This document shows positions 63,593 to 64,000 of a stretch of 64,000 nt of DNA, in pieces (position 1 is the stretch's first letter; every line of letters starts with the position of its first letter). Made by a program: the position numbers and the translations under genes. The stretch lies in the NCBI RefSeq assembly GCF_031191185.1, contig NZ_CP133465.1, forward strand, positions 361,001-425,000, read 5' to 3'. The DNA comes from Prevotella nigrescens (GTDB lineage: Bacteria; Bacteroidota; Bacteroidia; Bacteroidales; Bacteroidaceae). The notes below the pieces were generated by a model. It made no database searches. It was given only the letters and a program-made list of their open reading frames with translations, and had not been told where the DNA came from.

Positions 63593-64000
63593 ATGAACAA
63601 AACATTATGGAATTACTATAAGCAGTCAACAGATGGACAAAATGCAATTGCAATGTTTAATCCAGAGCCAGACGATGCTTATCAAGAAATAGAGAATATA
63701 GCAACTTTCTTACAAAAGTTGGACGGTTATGTTGAACCTCAACATTTTACAGATCGCGTATTTGTGTACGAAGTTAACCTTTCCGAACGGAATCTCTTAA
63801 TCGAAGAACTTTCCGAGCGCAAGAGTTTCGAAACTTTTGTAGAATCCTATGACTTAAAAGAGTTTGATATTCAAGAAGAAAAGGTTATTTGGTTTGAAGA
63901 AAATTATTTTATCAAAGCAGATAAATTCAGACAAAAAGCAGCTACAATAGATGCTCTATCAATGTACTTATACTTTTATGATGCTTATTTCAAGCCTATC
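63593..64000 (+). CDS. Hypothetical protein, 5' part only
   Basis: 136 codons from ATG 63593, still open at the window edge. It begins 'MNKTLWNYYKQSTDGQNAIA' and is rich in Glu, Phe and Tyr ('NLSERNLLIEELSERKSFET', 'FDIQEEKVIWFEENYFIKAD'). No signal peptide or known motif is visible. It looks soluble. It lies beside the IS30 gene; I do not recognise it. Confidence 0.65.
   Translation, partial: MNKTLWNYYKQSTDGQNAIAMFNPEPDDAYQEIENIATFLQKLDGYVEPQHFTDRVFVYEVNLSERNLLIEELSERKSFETFVESYDLKEFDIQEEKVIWFEENYFIKADKFRQKAATIDALSMYLYFYDAYFKPI

Overview
The window looks like a chromosome segment of a Bacteroidota bacterium, most likely a Prevotella, possibly near the oral P. intermedia group (inference; no database was searched). 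Several things point this way. Many genes are preceded by the Bacteroidota promoter pattern TTTG-N19/20-TAnnTTTG, and strong Shine-Dalgarno sites are rare. There are BspA-type leucine-rich repeat proteins, a NigD-like lipoprotein, an Omp28-like lipoprotein, TPR-membrane-HTH regulators, and several secreted proteins ending in type IX secretion (T9SS)-like C-terminal modules. Intergenic DNA is AT-rich.

Layout. 1-2150 is an IS-scarred segment: the tail of one transposase, an isolated 192-aa gene and a wrecked IS256-type element. 2205-9134 is a plus-strand block: M15 dipeptidase, a THUMP-like methyltransferase, a GNAT protein, parE and an S41 protease. 9287-16720 is a surface-protein region: a BspA-like LRR protein, a TPR-HTH regulator divergent from a small secreted protein, two tandem FISUMP-like paralogs and a DUF285 repeat protein. 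17183-20919 is one operon: a TlpA-like thioredoxin, a DUF6029 barrel, an Omp28-like CxxC lipoprotein and a cysteine-rich secreted protein. Then come a YitT membrane protein, a Zn/Cd-type P1B ATPase, pnp and murF. 28893-35950 holds two membrane-anchored AraC-type regulators and a 1201-aa secreted protein followed by a small acidic peptide.

36086-43547 contains a histidine phosphatase, an rsmD-vsr pair, DUF3822, a RecD-like helicase overlapping an SprT-like protease, and a WG-repeat-like secreted protein. 44018-48976 has topA, aroK and speA. 49132-50110 is an ECF sigma factor with a probable anti-sigma partner. 50350-55150 (minus strand) has a NigD-like lipoprotein, an acyltransferase, ddl, a RluD-type synthase and a PASTA protein, with rpmH upstream. 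efp, a glycosyltransferase and radC follow. The right end has two more secreted proteins, an HU-like protein, tRNA-Asn, an IS30-family transposase and a gene running off the window.

The most unexplained structure is in the intergenic DNA. Two loci (before murF and before topA) each hold four tandem units of exactly 22 bp from one family. A third, degenerate 22-bp region precedes the RecD-like helicase, and an AT-rich 21/22-bp version precedes the tlpA operon. A separate 24-bp array lies in the IS remnant. Other points are a long hairpin in the pnp leader, overlapping hairpins in the HU leader, a 20-bp palindrome beside the IS30 gene, and a 29-bp sequence found both at the left-hand IS end and alone 50 kb away.
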